DNA from: an alpha proteobacterium U9-1i
Lineage (GTDB): Bacteria > Pseudomonadota > Alphaproteobacteria > Caulobacterales > Aquidulcibacteraceae
DNA length: 64,000 nt
Assembly (NCBI GenBank): GCA_000974665.1
Contig: BBSY01000002.1
Coordinates: forward strand, 1,116,001-1,180,000
Direction: 5' to 3'
The position numbers and the translations under genes were made by a program. The notes under the pieces were generated by a model, which saw only the letters and a list, made by a program, of their open reading frames with translations, did no database searches and had not been told where the DNA came from. Shown here in pieces: positions 1-10,389 of the stretch (positions are counted from its first letter, which is position 1; every line of letters begins with the position of its first letter).

Positions 1-727
1 TGAACGCAAATGGCGGCGTCCCGCAAAAAACGTCGCTCGCCCGAGGTTGAACGATGTGACGCGAGAACGTCTCCGCCATCGCCGCGACATCACGATGGAA
101 GTGGACACAGCCTTTCGGCTGGCCGGTCGTGCCGGAGGTGAATGCAATCAGTGCGGGATCGTCGCTTGACGTATCGACAGCGGCAAATGATGGAGGCGCG
201 TCTCGAAGCGCCTGATCAAAATCGCCCCCACCAAAGTACGTCACTCTGAGTGGCGCGCCGCCGGCCAAGGCGCGCGCCACTTCGAATTCGCTTTCGAGGC
301 TCGCCGCAACGAGAGCGTGACTGACGCGCGCCTTGCCGATCAATGTCGCCAACTCCGTTGCGCGCAACATCGGCATCGACGTGACGGCTACCCCGCCAGC
401 CCGCAGCACGCCCCACCAGATTGCAAGTGTCATCGCCGAATTGGGGGCGTGAAGCATTACGCGATTGCCGCTCTGCAGGCTCATGTCGTGCGTGAGCACG
501 TGAGCGACTCGGTTCGCTTGCGCCAGCAGCTCGGAATAGCTCCAACGCCCCTCTGCCCAAAGAACCGCGTCCTTGTCGGCGCGCCCGTTTGCGATTGCGG
601 CGTCCAACATCGACGACGCATTGTAGCGTGCCGGAAACCGTAGTTTTGGAAGGTCGAACAAAAAGTCCGGCAGCGCGTCCTGCGCCGGTAAATGATCGCG
701 AACGAACGTATCGACTTGGCCGCTCAT
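1..727 (-). CDS. Aryl-CoA ligase (AMP-forming), probably 2-aminobenzoate-CoA ligase; C-terminus cut by window edge
   Basis: Predicted to activate an aromatic carboxylate to its CoA thioester using ATP. About 242 N-terminal residues are visible, open from the ATG at 725-727 to the edge with no stop. The signature ATP/AMP-binding loop of the ANL superfamily, FTSGTTGQPKG, lies near residue 190 and is followed by CVHFHRD. The length before this loop suits benzoate/aminobenzoate-CoA ligases. It is the last visible gene of the 4280-to-1 operon and starts 3 bases after the stop of the enoyl-CoA hydratase gene. The substrate (2-aminobenzoate) is inferred from the two-domain monooxygenase/reductase upstream; benzoate or salicylate are alternatives. 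The adenylate-forming family is certain, the substrate is not. Confidence 0.8.
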   Translation of the reverse strand, partial: MSGQVDTFVRDHLPAQDALPDFLFDLPKLRFPARYNASSMLDAAIANGRADKDAVLWAEGRWSYSELLAQANRVAHVLTHDMSLQSGNRVMLHAPNSAMTLAIWWGVLRAGGVAVTSMPMLRATELATLIGKARVSHALVAASLESEFEVARALAGGAPLRVTYFGGGDFDQALRDAPPSFAAVDTSSDDPALIAFTSGTTGQPKGCVHFHRDVAAMAETFSRHIVQPRASDVFCGTPPFAF

Positions 728-730
728 GGC

Positions 731-1555
731 TCAATCGCCTTCGAAAACGGGTTTGCCTTTTGCCGCGAACGCCTCATAGGCGCGGGCGAAATCCTTGGTC
801 TGCATGCAGATCGCTTGTGCCTGCGCCTCGGCCTCAATCGCCAGATCGATACTCATCGACCATTCCATGTTGAGCTGGTTCTTGGTCATGGCGTGCGCGA
901 AGGTTGGCCCATGCGCCAAGGCGTGCGCAAACGCGTGCGCCTCTGCGTGCAAAGCGTCGGCGGCGAAGATGCGATTGAAAAACCCCCAGCGTTCGCCTTC
1001 CTCCGCGCTCATGGAGCGGCCGCTGAACAATAATTCGCTCGCGCGGCCTTGGCCGATGATGCGTGGCAGGATCGCACAGGCGCCCATGTCGCAGCCGGCT
1101 AGACCGACGCGTGTAAACAAAAACGCCGTCTTGGCGTCGGGTGCGGCGTAGCGGATGTCGCTTGCCATCGCCATGATGGCGCCGGCGCCGGCGCACACGC
1201 CGTCCACTGCGGCGATGATCGGTTGCGGGCAGGCGCGCATCGCCTTCACCAGATCGCCCGTCATGCGCGTGAAGCGCATCAGGCCTGGCATGTCGAGCTT
1301 GGTCAGCGGGCCGATGATGTCGTGAACATCGCCACCTGAGCAGAAATTGCCCCCGGCGCCTTTCACGACGATGGCTTTGCAATCTTTCGCGTACACAAGA
1401 TCGCGAAACAGGTTTCGCAGCTCAGCGTACGATTCGAACGTCAGCGGATTTTTTCGCTCCGGCCGGTTCAAGATCACCGTGCCGACGCGATCGGAATAGT
1501 CCCAAAGGAAATGCGTGGCGCGATAATCCTGCGCCTTCCATGCGTCCGCGATCAT
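731..1555 (-). CDS. Enoyl-CoA hydratase/isomerase family protein of the aryl-CoA operon
   Basis: A 274-residue crotonase-fold protein. The first oxyanion-hole segment GNFCSGGD is near residue 70 and the second, [16 protein letters not shown], near residue 118; [14 protein letters not shown] follows in the place of the usual active-site loop. The GLPE-type glutamate is not in its canonical place, so hydratase, hydrolase or ring-opening activity cannot be told apart. It probably acts on the alicyclic CoA ester made by the upstream monooxygenase/reductase. Its ATG overlaps the MarR stop by four bases (ATGA, 1552-1555), suggesting translational coupling. Confidence 0.85.
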   Translation of the reverse strand: MIADAWKAQDYRATHFLWDYSDRVGTVILNRPERKNPLTFESYAELRNLFRDLVYAKDCKAIVVKGAGGNFCSGGDVHDIIGPLTKLDMPGLMRFTRMTGDLVKAMRACPQPIIAAVDGVCAGAGAIMAMASDIRYAAPDAKTAFLFTRVGLAGCDMGACAILPRIIGQGRASELLFSGRSMSAEEGERWGFFNRIFAADALHAEAHAFAHALAHGPTFAHAMTKNQLNMEWSMSIDLAIEAEAQAQAICMQTKDFARAYEAFAAKGKPVFEGD

Positions 1556-2001
1556 GCCGCGACCTCCCGTTCGAGCTTGCGGCGAATGGAGGCTTTGGCG
1601 CCGTCCAATAACCGCATGAGCCTTTGTCTGTCAGCTTGCGCGAGATCGCCGAGCAGACGATCCACACATGCCGCGTGCGCCTTGGCCATCTTCTTGAATA
1701 CGCTTTCGCCGCTCGTCGTCAATCGCACCGTTTGCACGCGGCGATCGTTCGTGTCTTCCCGCGTTTCGATCAGCCCTTCGGCCTTCAAGCGAGTCACCAA
1801 GCCAGTCACGTTTCCGTTGGAAACCAGCAATTGGCGCGAAACTTCGCCGAGCGTCAGCGACCCGTGACGATCAAGCGCCGACATCAGATCGAAGCGGGCG
1901 ATCGTCGATCCAAAGTCCGCGCGCATCATGGCGTCGATCTCGCGTTCGATGAGCCGACTTGTTGTCAACATGCGCAAAGAAAGGCGAACGGTTTCGTTCA
2001 T
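1552..2001 (-). CDS. MarR-family transcriptional regulator
   Basis: A 149-residue winged-helix regulator. The core runs from [20 protein letters not shown] through the recognition helix region [16 protein letters not shown] to the wing [13 protein letters not shown], a standard MarR layout. It is translated from the ATG at 1999-2001, which overlaps the stop of the monooxygenase/reductase gene (ATGA), and its own stop overlaps the hydratase start. The regulator is therefore embedded inside the operon it probably controls. The likely operator is the palindrome at 4282-4301; the likely effector is an aryl-CoA thioester, as for other MarR proteins of aromatic-CoA pathways (inference). Confidence 0.9.
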   Translation of the reverse strand: MNETVRLSLRMLTTSRLIEREIDAMMRADFGSTIARFDLMSALDRHGSLTLGEVSRQLLVSNGNVTGLVTRLKAEGLIETREDTNDRRVQTVRLTTSGESVFKKMAKAHAACVDRLLGDLAQADRQRLMRLLDGAKASIRRKLEREVAA

Positions 2002-4280
2002 ACGCGCACCGGCAAGCTTTCTCGGCGCGACAGCGTGCGCTTCAGCTGCGCGTGCCCGGCGAGGTATTGCACTGGGGCCTGCAGGCCGTCGTAACCAAGT
2101 TCCGCCGCCGCGCGCAGCATCCAGTTCGGGTCGATCAAGTGCGGACGCGCCAGCGCGCAAAGGTCGGCGCGACCGGCGGCGAGGATCGAGTTGACGTGGT
2201 CTGGCTCGTAAATGTTGCCAACCGCCATCGTGGCGACACGCGCTTCGTTGCGGATACGGTCGCAGAAGGGTGTCTGGAACATGCGGCCATAAACCGGGCG
2301 CGCTAACGGTGAGGTTTGGCCTGCCGAGACGTCGATCAGATCGGCCCCCGCATCCGCGAAAGTGCGGGCGATGGCGACAGAATCCTCCGCGCTCAAGCCA
2401 TCGTCCATCCAATCCGTCGCCGAGACGCGGACCGACATGGGCTTATGCTTCGGCCACGCCGCGCGGAGCGCCTCAAACACTTCAAGCGGAAATTTAAGGC
2501 GCGCCGAAACATCGCCGCCGTACGCATCGGCGCGCTTATTCATCAGCGGCGTGAGGAACGAGGAGAGCAGATAGCCGTGTGCGCAATGAAGCTCCAGCAT
2601 GTCGAAGCCGGCTTGCTCGCCCCAGAGCGCGGCGCGGACGTGATCGGCGATCACGCGATCCATGTCGGCGCGGTCCATGGCGCGCGGCGTGTCGTTGCGT
2701 TCGCTCCACGGAAGTGCAGACGGCGCGAGGAGCGGCCAATTGCCATCAGCGAGAGGCTGATCGGGGTGATCTTCTTCCCACGGCACGCGCGTTGACGCCT
2801 TGGCGCCCGCATGACCAAGCTGCAACGCGAACTTGGCGTTAGAGTGCGTGTGAACATAATCGACGATGCGCTTCCACGCATCGCGATGCGCTTCCGTATA
2901 CATCCCGGCGCAAGCGGGTGTGATCCGCGCTTCGGCGGAGACGTTCGTCATTTCGGTGAACATCAAGCCGGCGCCGCCCATCGCGCGTGCGCCGTAATGA
3001 ACGAGGTGAAAATCGTTCACCAACCCGCCTTGCGCGGAATACATGCACATTGGCGACACGACGACACGGTTGGCGATTTCCATCTCGCGCAGTCGGAATG
3101 GCGTGAACATTGGCGGACGCGCATCCGCGCCCGACCGCGCCGCGAACCACTTCTCGACGCCGCCGAGGAAGCCCTTGTCGCGCAGCCGCAAGTTTTCATG
3201 GCTGACGCGCTGGCTGCGCGTCAGCAGCGAATACGCAAATTGCAACGGTTCTAGGTTCGCGTAGCGATCGATGTGCTCGAACCATTCCGTTGAGTTGCGC
3301 GCCGCGTTCTGCAGCTTCAGCACTTCGACGTTGCGCTCGCTTTGATATTGGGCCAGCGCCTCCGGCAACGGCTTTCCGCCGTGCAGCACATCGGTGAGCA
3401 TTATGGCGTCCTCGATCGCAAGCTTTGTACCCGAGCCGATCGAGAAATGCGCGGTGTGGGCGGCGTCGCCCATCAGGATCAGATTGCCGCGCGACCAGGT
3501 GTTGCAGATGATGCGCGGAAAATTGAGCCAAGCCGAACCGCGCAGATGTTTGGCGTTCGTGGAGAGTGTTGCGCCATCGAGGTGGCGTGCGAACAAGCGC
3601 TCCGCGAAACGGCAAGTCTCGTCTTGCGACATCGAGTCGAGGCCAAGCGCGCGCCACGTCGGTTCGGCGCATTCGACGATAAAGGTGGATTGCGTATCGC
3701 TGAATTTGTAAGCATGCGCCCACACCCAGCCCGCGTGGGTACGCTCAAACGCGAACGTAAACGCGTCGAACGCTTTGCTGGCGCCGAGCCAGATGTACTT
3801 GTTCGGCCGCACATCGATATCGACGCCAAAATCCGGCTCCCAATGGGTGCGGAATTTGCTGTTGGCGCCGTCGCAGGCAATGACGAGATCGTAGCGGCCG
3901 CAGAAGTCCTCGCTGGCTTCGGTCTCGCTGCGAAACTCTAGCCGCACGCCAACGTCGCGCGCGCGATCCTGGAGGATGTTGAGCAGGCGCTTGCGGCCGA
4001 TGCCGACAAACCCGTGCCCGGACGAGGTGATCGTCTCGCCATGAATGTGGACGTCGATATCATCCCAGTGCGCAAAGCCCGCTTCAATGGCCGCCGCGCT
4101 CGTCGGATCGTTCGAGCGCAGGTTGGCCATGGTTTCGTCAGAGAAGACGACGCCCCAGCCGAACGTGTCGCCCGGATCGTTGCGCTCGAACACCGTGACG
4201 TCGTGGGCCGCGTCCCTGAGCTTCATCAGGATCGCGAAATAGAGCCCCGCGGGGCCGCCGCCGACGCACGCTATACGCAT
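1998..4280 (-). CDS. Bifunctional aryl-CoA monooxygenase/reductase (2-aminobenzoyl-CoA monooxygenase/reductase type)
   Basis: A 760-residue fusion. Residues 1-385 form a flavoprotein aromatic hydroxylase: an FAD dinucleotide-binding GGGPAG at 7-12 and the second FAD motif [14 protein letters not shown] near residue 270. From about residue 391 ([10 protein letters not shown]) to the end it is an old-yellow-enzyme domain with [10 protein letters not shown], the LQLGHAGAK segment and [14 protein letters not shown]. This architecture is known for 2-aminobenzoyl-CoA monooxygenase/reductase, which hydroxylates and then reduces the aromatic ring, and for proteins annotated as salicylyl-CoA 5-hydroxylase. 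Being first in an operon with an aryl-CoA ligase and a crotonase favours the anthranilate route. The ATG at 4278-4280 has no Shine-Dalgarno; see the promoter entry. Confidence 0.85.
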   Translation of the reverse strand: MRIACVGGGPAGLYFAILMKLRDAAHDVTVFERNDPGDTFGWGVVFSDETMANLRSNDPTSAAAIEAGFAHWDDIDVHIHGETITSSGHGFVGIGRKRLLNILQDRARDVGVRLEFRSETEASEDFCGRYDLVIACDGANSKFRTHWEPDFGVDIDVRPNKYIWLGASKAFDAFTFAFERTHAGWVWAHAYKFSDTQSTFIVECAEPTWRALGLDSMSQDETCRFAERLFARHLDGATLSTNAKHLRGSAWLNFPRIICNTWSRGNLILMGDAAHTAHFSIGSGTKLAIEDAIMLTDVLHGGKPLPEALAQYQSERNVEVLKLQNAARNSTEWFEHIDRYANLEPLQFAYSLLTRSQRVSHENLRLRDKGFLGGVEKWFAARSGADARPPMFTPFRLREMEIANRVVVSPMCMYSAQGGLVNDFHLVHYGARAMGGAGLMFTEMTNVSAEARITPACAGMYTEAHRDAWKRIVDYVHTHSNAKFALQLGHAGAKASTRVPWEEDHPDQPLADGNWPLLAPSALPWSERNDTPRAMDRADMDRVIADHVRAALWGEQAGFDMLELHCAHGYLLSSFLTPLMNKRADAYGGDVSARLKFPLEVFEALRAAWPKHKPMSVRVSATDWMDDGLSAEDSVAIARTFADAGADLIDVSAGQTSPLARPVYGRMFQTPFCDRIRNEARVATMAVGNIYEPDHVNSILAAGRADLCALARPHLIDPNWMLRAAAELGYDGLQAPVQYLAGHAQLKRTLSRRESLPVRV

Positions 4281-4321
4281 AATGCTTTATATATAAAGTA
4301 TTGACCCGCCGCAAGCTCGAA
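4279..4321 (-). promoter_or_regulatory. Probable leaderless promoter of the aryl-CoA operon
   Basis: Read on the minus strand, TTGCGG is followed after 17 bases by TATAAA, and the A of the operon's ATG lies six bases after that -10 box. No ribosome-binding site precedes the ATG. Transcription starting at or next to the ATG would give a leaderless mRNA, common in alphaproteobacteria. The spacing is good but the -35 is weak. Confidence 0.5.
4282..4301. promoter_or_regulatory. Palindromic operator candidate for the MarR regulator
   Basis: CTTTATATATAAAG at 4285-4298 is a perfect 14-bp palindrome; extending to 4282-4301 gives 20 bp with one mismatched pair. It covers the -10 element and ends just before the first codon, so a dimer bound here would block RNA polymerase. 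Size, symmetry and position match typical MarR operators. Assignment to the operon-encoded MarR is inference. Confidence 0.55.
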
Positions 4322-4344
4322 CCGCCAAACGCCTGCTCTTGCGA

Positions 4345-4809
4345 TTAGTGGCCGGAATGGCCGCCGGCACGGACCGGGAGCGTCGCCTGTACGTCGCCGG
4401 CGTGTTCAAAGGTCAAAGTGAGCGGAATGTCCTCACCCTCGGCAAAGGGTGTCGCCACGTCGATGAACATCAAATGGTTGCCGCCGGGCGCGAATGCGGC
4501 GCTGCCACCGGCCGGCACGTCGATGCTCTCGATCTGGCGCATTTCCATGATGCCGTCGGTCATCGTCATCGTGTGAAGTTCTACCCGGCCGGCGCGCGGC
4601 GTTGCTGCGCCGACGAGCCGATCCGCCTCCGCGCCTGAATTGGCGATGGTGAGGTAGCCCGCCGAAACCGCAACGCCGCCGGGCGTTGGCGTCGCCCAAG
4701 CTTCGCTGACGGAAACGGTTGGCCCAGCGCTTTCAGCGGGGGCGGGGACTTGTTCGGGCGCGCCACAGGCGGCGGCGAAAAGGGCGAGCGAGACGATCAG
4801 GGTGCGCAT
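4345..4809 (-). CDS. PCu(A)C-type periplasmic copper chaperone lipoprotein
   Basis: A 154-residue protein with an N-terminal lipoprotein signal (MRTLIVSLALFAAAC) and the DUF461/PCu(A)C fold. The copper-binding residues are recognisable: HTM near residue 90, MEM about a dozen residues later, and HLM near residue 120, fitting the H-x-M ... M ... H-x-M pattern. These proteins deliver Cu(I) to the Cu(A) site of cytochrome oxidase in the periplasm. An in-frame ATG 12 codons upstream is open, but the start at 4809 places the signal peptide properly. The C-terminus is His/Gly-rich (GGHSGH). It stands alone, convergent with nothing and upstream of the operon promoter at 4280. Confidence 0.85.
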   Translation of the reverse strand: MRTLIVSLALFAAACGAPEQVPAPAESAGPTVSVSEAWATPTPGGVAVSAGYLTIANSGAEADRLVGAATPRAGRVELHTMTMTDGIMEMRQIESIDVPAGGSAAFAPGGNHLMFIDVATPFAEGEDIPLTLTFEHAGDVQATLPVRAGGHSGH

Positions 4810-4864
4810 GGCCTCAACCGTGCCGGAAGGCGCGCACGCCCGCAATCGCGCACGTGTCGCAGGC

Positions 4865-5755
4865 TCATGGCCTCTCGCGTGCGGGGAGGAGTTCGCGCCG
4901 CCGCGCCTTAACCAAACCGCGCAACCAGGTACGGACGGCCCGCACCCGCGCTGTCTCGGCGACGTCGCGGTGAACGCTGAGCCAGAAGCGGCGCGTAAGT
5001 CGCACCTGGCTCGGCAGCACGCGCGTCAAGCCTTTGGCGACAAAGCATGGCAGCACGCCAATGCCGCCATGGGTGCGCACGATTTCCTCCTGCGCGCGGA
5101 TCGAGGAGGAGGCGAGCGCGACTTTGAGATCGGGGTGAATCTCGTTGAGGTAGCGCAGCTCCGGCGAGGGCACGAGATCGTCGACATAGCCCACCATTGT
5201 GTGCTCGAGCAGGTCGTCCACCTCCTGCGGCGCGCCAGCGCGCTTGAGATACGCGGTCGTCGCGTAGAGTCCGAGCTGGTAGTCGGTCAGCGGCTCCACG
5301 ATGAGGCGCGCGGCGTGCGGCGCGCTGAGCGTTACGGCGATGTCCACCTCGCGTTTGGTTGCCGACAGCACACTGGTCTGCGCGGCGAGTTCGACGCGCA
5401 GGTTCGGCCGCTGACGGTGCAATTCCGCCAAGGCTGGCGCCAGGATCGCGGTGCCGAAGCCTTCCGGCGCGCCGATGCGCACCGCGCCGCCGGCCACATC
5501 CGTCTCGCCCACGCGCGCGGCCGCATCCATCGCCGCTTCCGCATCCAGCGCGATTTCCATGAGCCGCGCGCCGGCGCTGGTGAGTTTGAGGCCGGTGGCG
5601 GACCGGGCAAAGAGCGTTGCCTTGAGCGCGGTTTCGAGCCGCGCGAGGCGCCGGCCCACGGTGGCGGCGTCCACGCCTAATTTGACGGCGGCGGCGTTCA
5701 GGGACCCGGCGCGCTCGGCGCTCAGAAACACCCGCAGATCGTCCCAATCGTACAT
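4865..5755 (-). CDS. LysR-family transcriptional regulator
   Basis: A 296-residue LysR protein. The N-terminal helix-turn-helix spans roughly residues 5-60 (LRVFLSAERAGSLNAAAVKLG then TVGRRLARLE), followed by a periplasmic-binding-like effector domain from about residue 90. It is divergent from mmsA with 107 bases between the start codons, the classic arrangement for a LysR protein controlling its neighbour. Control of the valine-catabolism genes is therefore likely but inferred; no clear T-N11-A box stands out in the gap. Confidence 0.85.
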   Translation of the reverse strand: MYDWDDLRVFLSAERAGSLNAAAVKLGVDAATVGRRLARLETALKATLFARSATGLKLTSAGARLMEIALDAEAAMDAAARVGETDVAGGAVRIGAPEGFGTAILAPALAELHRQRPNLRVELAAQTSVLSATKREVDIAVTLSAPHAARLIVEPLTDYQLGLYATTAYLKRAGAPQEVDDLLEHTMVGYVDDLVPSPELRYLNEIHPDLKVALASSSIRAQEEIVRTHGGIGVLPCFVAKGLTRVLPSQVRLTRRFWLSVHRDVAETARVRAVRTWLRGLVKARRRELLPARERP

Positions 5756-5862
5756 GCGGCCAGCCTACCGCACTGGCGCGGCGCCCTACCAACAAATTCG
5801 CAATACTGGCGGCAAGCGTGCCGTGCTAATCCGACGCCCAAGCACAAAAGAGGAGCGCCGCC

Positions 5863-7355
<1,493 letters not shown>

Positions 7356-7356
<1 letters not shown>

Positions 7357-7679
7357 TGTTCTCCATCGCTGTTTTTCTTCGCTATATGCTTGGCCAAGTC
7401 TGGGGTGTGCTGGCGATAGCGGTGCTGCTTGTCATCTTTTCGCAGCCAAGCGTGGGTGCGCTCTTTGTCAGCGCGACATTGCTTGCGTTTGTGATGCTCC
7501 GCGCCGTCTTTATGTACGCACTGGCTTTCGAGAAGCATCATCAGCTGAAGGAACGATATGGTGCGGAGTATCTGCGAAGGCTGGAAAGTTATTTGGAGAC
7601 CGATGGTGTGGCCGGCTACATCGACCGCGGCCGTTTCTCCCTAGAGATTGAACTGAAGCACCCACAGGCAAAATCGTGA
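7356..7679 (+). CDS. Small membrane protein of unknown function in the valine operon
   Basis: A 107-residue protein with two hydrophobic segments (about residues 3-25 and 30-55) and a charged cytoplasmic C-terminal half (KHHQLKERYGAEYLRRLESYL). The ATG at 7356 shares its A with the mmsA stop codon; a GTG three bases earlier is the alternative start. Its stop overlaps the GTG of the hydrolase gene (GTGA), so all three are probably cotranslated. I do not recognise a family. Tight coupling suggests it is a real gene despite its size. Confidence 0.65.
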
Positions 7680-8746
7680 CTGAAATCCTCACCTCCGCCA
7701 GCTCCGGCCTTGCGCGCATCACGCTGAACAAGCCGGAGACCCTGCACGCGCTCAACACGCATATGTGCGCGAACATGACGCAAGCTCTGCTGGCGTGGCG
7801 CGACGATGCGGACGTGCGCGCGATCCTGATCGATCACCAGCCGGGCACGCGCGGCTTCTGCGCCGGCGGCGACATTCGCATGCTGGCCGAAAGCGGCAAG
7901 GGCGATGGCCGCGACGCGCGCGAGTTTTTTTACACTGAGTATCAGCTCAACCATCTGCTGTTCACGTACCCGAAGCCGGTTGTCGCGTTGATCGACGGCG
8001 TGACCATGGGCGGCGGCGTCGGCATTTCCATGCCGGCCAAATTCCGCATCGCCACTGAGAACACCACCTACGCCATGCCGGAAACGGGCATTGGCTTGTT
8101 CCCCGATGTTGGTGGCGGTTGGTATCTGCCGCGCAAGCCGGGGCAGATTGGCATGTGGCTCGCGCTCACCGGCGCGCGGCTCAAAGCGGCGGATTGCATC
8201 ATCGCCGGCATCGCCACACATTTCATGCCGACGGAAATCCTCGCCGCCGCCCGCGCGCAAATCGCCGGCGCCGCGCAAACGCACGAGCCCGAACGCGCGC
8301 TCGAAAGCGGCCTCGAAGCGTTGAGCGAAAGCGCCGGCAAGCCGAAAGAGCTGACGCCCGAGAACATCGCGCGCATCAACCGCATCTTCGCCCTCGATAG
8401 CGTCGAAGCGATCCTCGCCGCACTCGAAGCCGACGGCTCCGATTGGGCCAAAGCCCAGTTCGCCACGCTCAACACCAAGTCGCCGCAGACGTTGAAGGTC
8501 GCGTTCCGCCAGCTGCGCGAAGGCGCGAAGATGAGAAGCTTTGCCGACGAGATGCGCCAGGAATATCGCATCGGCGCGCGCGTGGTGCAGCGCCACGATT
8601 TCATCGAAGGCGTCCGCGCTTTGATTGTCGATAAAGACAACAAGCCGCAATGGAACCCGCCGACGCTCGCCAGCGTCACCGACGCGATGCTCGATGAGAT
8701 TTTCGCGCCGCTGCCGGTAAGCGAGGAATGGTCGCCGCTGCCATGA
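7676..8746 (+). CDS. 3-hydroxyisobutyryl-CoA hydrolase
   Basis: Crotonase-fold thioesterase that releases 3-hydroxyisobutyrate from its CoA ester, the step before mmsB. The 356-residue length is that of the hydrolase subfamily rather than of a plain hydratase (~260). Oxyanion residues sit in GFCAGGDIRML and DGVTMGGGVGIS; the catalytic Glu/Asp region reads MPETGIGLFPDVGGG, matching the family's PET...DxG pattern. It starts with GTG at 7676, overlapping the preceding stop by four bases. The adjacent mmsA and mmsB genes support the assignment. Confidence 0.92.
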   Translation: MTEILTSASSGLARITLNKPETLHALNTHMCANMTQALLAWRDDADVRAILIDHQPGTRGFCAGGDIRMLAESGKGDGRDAREFFYTEYQLNHLLFTYPKPVVALIDGVTMGGGVGISMPAKFRIATENTTYAMPETGIGLFPDVGGGWYLPRKPGQIGMWLALTGARLKAADCIIAGIATHFMPTEILAAARAQIAGAAQTHEPERALESGLEALSESAGKPKELTPENIARINRIFALDSVEAILAALEADGSDWAKAQFATLNTKSPQTLKVAFRQLREGAKMRSFADEMRQEYRIGARVVQRHDFIEGVRALIVDKDNKPQWNPPTLASVTDAMLDEIFAPLPVSEEWSPLP

Positions 8747-8850
8747 GCCGCCGTAAGTCGAAAACCGTGCAAGATAACCTGATCGTGAATGGCCCCGCCG
8801 CGCGCGCCCGCGCAGCCTCGGCGCACCGCGCGTCGAAAAAGGGGACTATC

Positions 8851-9366
8851 ATGTTTGCACGTACTTTCGCCCTCGCGGGCGCAGCTTTCGTCATGCTCGC
8901 GGGCGCCGCGCACGCCGCCGAGTACAGCTTCCGCGCCGAACTCAACGGCGCCACCGTGCCCACGATCACTGGTTCAGCCGCCACCGGCGAAGCTTTGGTG
9001 CGCGTTCACACTGAAACGCAAACGGTCGATCTGACGATGAACGTCAGCGGCCTTTCTCTCGAGGATCTCTACGACCACGTGATCCATTCTGGCGTGGGCC
9101 CGGTGCACCTGCATCTCTACGCCGCCGACGGCGACATCTCGCTTCTGGTGCCGTTCCCGTACGGTGCGAGCTACACGCAAACCGCTGGCGGCTTCAGCCT
9201 CAACGTCTCGAACTATTCCTATGCCGAAGGCGCGGCCGCATTGCGTTCCAACGTGAGCTTTGACGATTTCGTCGCCACGCTCGGCTCGGAATTTGTCTAC
9301 ATCAATATCCATACCGATCGCGTCAATGATGGCGAGATCAGCGGGCGCCTCGTGCCGGCCAGCTGA
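8851..9366 (+). CDS. Exported CHRD-domain protein
   Basis: A 171-residue protein with a cleavable signal peptide (MFARTFALAG ... AAHA) and one CHRD domain: it opens with YSFRAELNGATVPTITG, has the central HIHSGVGPVHLHLY-like segment (here DHVIHSGVGPVHLHLYAAD) and ends YINIHTDRVNDGEISGRL, the typical closing motif. The bacterial domain has no firmly known role. I chose the ATG at 8851, preceded by AAGGGG, because it alone places the signal peptide at the N-terminus. It sits between two valine-degradation genes without obvious functional connection. Confidence 0.85.
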   Translation: MFARTFALAGAAFVMLAGAAHAAEYSFRAELNGATVPTITGSAATGEALVRVHTETQTVDLTMNVSGLSLEDLYDHVIHSGVGPVHLHLYAADGDISLLVPFPYGASYTQTAGGFSLNVSNYSYAEGAAALRSNVSFDDFVATLGSEFVYINIHTDRVNDGEISGRLVPAS

Positions 9367-9427
9367 TCCGCTCGGGTCAGCCTGTCTGCTCAGGCGTTCA
9401 CGAACTTGAACGGACAGGAGCAGGAAC

Positions 9428-10312
9428 ATGACCCGCGTTGCATTTATAGGCCTAGGCAATATGGGCTCCGGCATGGCCGCCAACGTCGTCAAGGCGGGCC
9501 ATGCTGTGAGCGCCTTCGATCTCTCCGCTGACGCGGTCGCGCGCGCGGTTGAGCATGGCGCGGTGGGCGCTTCGTCCGCCGCAGAGGCCGTGAAGGACGC
9601 TGACATCGTCATCACCATGCTGCCCGCCGGCCAGCACGTACGGCAGGTCTACGACCAGCAGGTCGCGCCCAACGCCAAGGCCGGCGCGCTGTTCATCGAT
9701 TGCTCCACCATCGACGTCGAAAGCGCGCGCGTCGTCGCCGCTGACATGGAGACGCGTCGTTTCCGCTTCGCCGATGCGCCCGTCTCTGGCGGCACAGCGG
9801 CCGCGCAGGGCGGCTCGCTGACGTTCATGGTTGGCTGCCGCGACGCGGACTTTGCCGACGTGGAGCGCGCTCTAAAGCCGATGGCGAAGGCCATCATCCA
9901 CGCCGGCGGCGCCGGCGCCGGTCAGGCGGCGAAAATCTGCAACAACATGCTGCTCGGCATTTCGATGATCGGCACGTGCGAGGCGTTTGCGCTCGCGGAG
10001 AAGCTCGGCCTCGATCCTGTGCGCTTCTTCGACATTTCCTCGAAGAGCTCCGGCCAGTGCTGGTCGATGACGTCCTATTGCCCATGGGCGGGCCCCGTGC
10101 CTGCCGCGCCCTCGAACCGGGCGTTCGAAGGCGGCTTCGCGACGGCTATGATGCTGAAAGATTTGCGCCTCGCGGCCGAGGCCGCCGGGGCCAGCAAAGC
10201 ATCGACGCCGCTGGGGGAACACGCGCGCCAGATCTACGAGGCGTTCGCCGCGGAAGGGCATGGCGGCAAGGACTTCTCCGCCATCATCGAGAAGTTGCGC
10301 GGCAAGCTTTAA
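9428..10312 (+). CDS. mmsB: 3-hydroxyisobutyrate dehydrogenase
   Basis: NAD-dependent oxidation of 3-hydroxyisobutyrate to methylmalonate semialdehyde, the substrate of the mmsA product. The 294-residue protein has the N-terminal Rossmann motif GLGNMGSGMA, the substrate-binding DAPVSGGTAAAQGGSLTFM segment, and the catalytic lysine in GAGQAAKICNNM. A GGACAGGAG ribosome-binding region precedes the ATG. It closes the valine block and is followed by a strong hairpin terminator. Confidence 0.95.
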   Translation: MTRVAFIGLGNMGSGMAANVVKAGHAVSAFDLSADAVARAVEHGAVGASSAAEAVKDADIVITMLPAGQHVRQVYDQQVAPNAKAGALFIDCSTIDVESARVVAADMETRRFRFADAPVSGGTAAAQGGSLTFMVGCRDADFADVERALKPMAKAIIHAGGAGAGQAAKICNNMLLGISMIGTCEAFALAEKLGLDPVRFFDISSKSSGQCWSMTSYCPWAGPVPAAPSNRAFEGGFATAMMLKDLRLAAEAAGASKASTPLGEHARQIYEAFAAEGHGGKDFSAIIEKLRGKL

Positions 10313-10330
10313 GCGCTGCCGCAGAGCACA

Positions 10331-10370
10331 AAAGCAAACGGCCGGAGCTTTCGCTCCGGCCGTCGCCGTT
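10331..10370. terminator. Bidirectional rho-independent terminator
   Basis: A perfect 11-bp stem (ACGGCCGGAGC at 10338-10348 with its complement at 10353-10363) closed by a TTTC loop. On the minus strand it is followed by TTTGCTTTT, and on the plus strand by CGCCGTTT. It lies between the convergent mmsB and TonB-receptor genes and probably ends both. Confidence 0.85.
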
Positions 10371-10389
10371 TCCAGTCTGTCGCGAGCGC

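Noticed and set aside
1998-4280. Plain salicylyl-CoA 5-hydroxylase as the product name
   Set aside because: The fused old-yellow-enzyme domain and the crotonase/aryl-CoA ligase operon fit the 2-aminobenzoyl-CoA monooxygenase/reductase better; kept only as an alternative.
9396-9411. Small inverted repeat GTTCA-N6-TGAAC upstream of mmsB
   Set aside because: Only five pairs and adjacent to the ribosome-binding site; likely chance.
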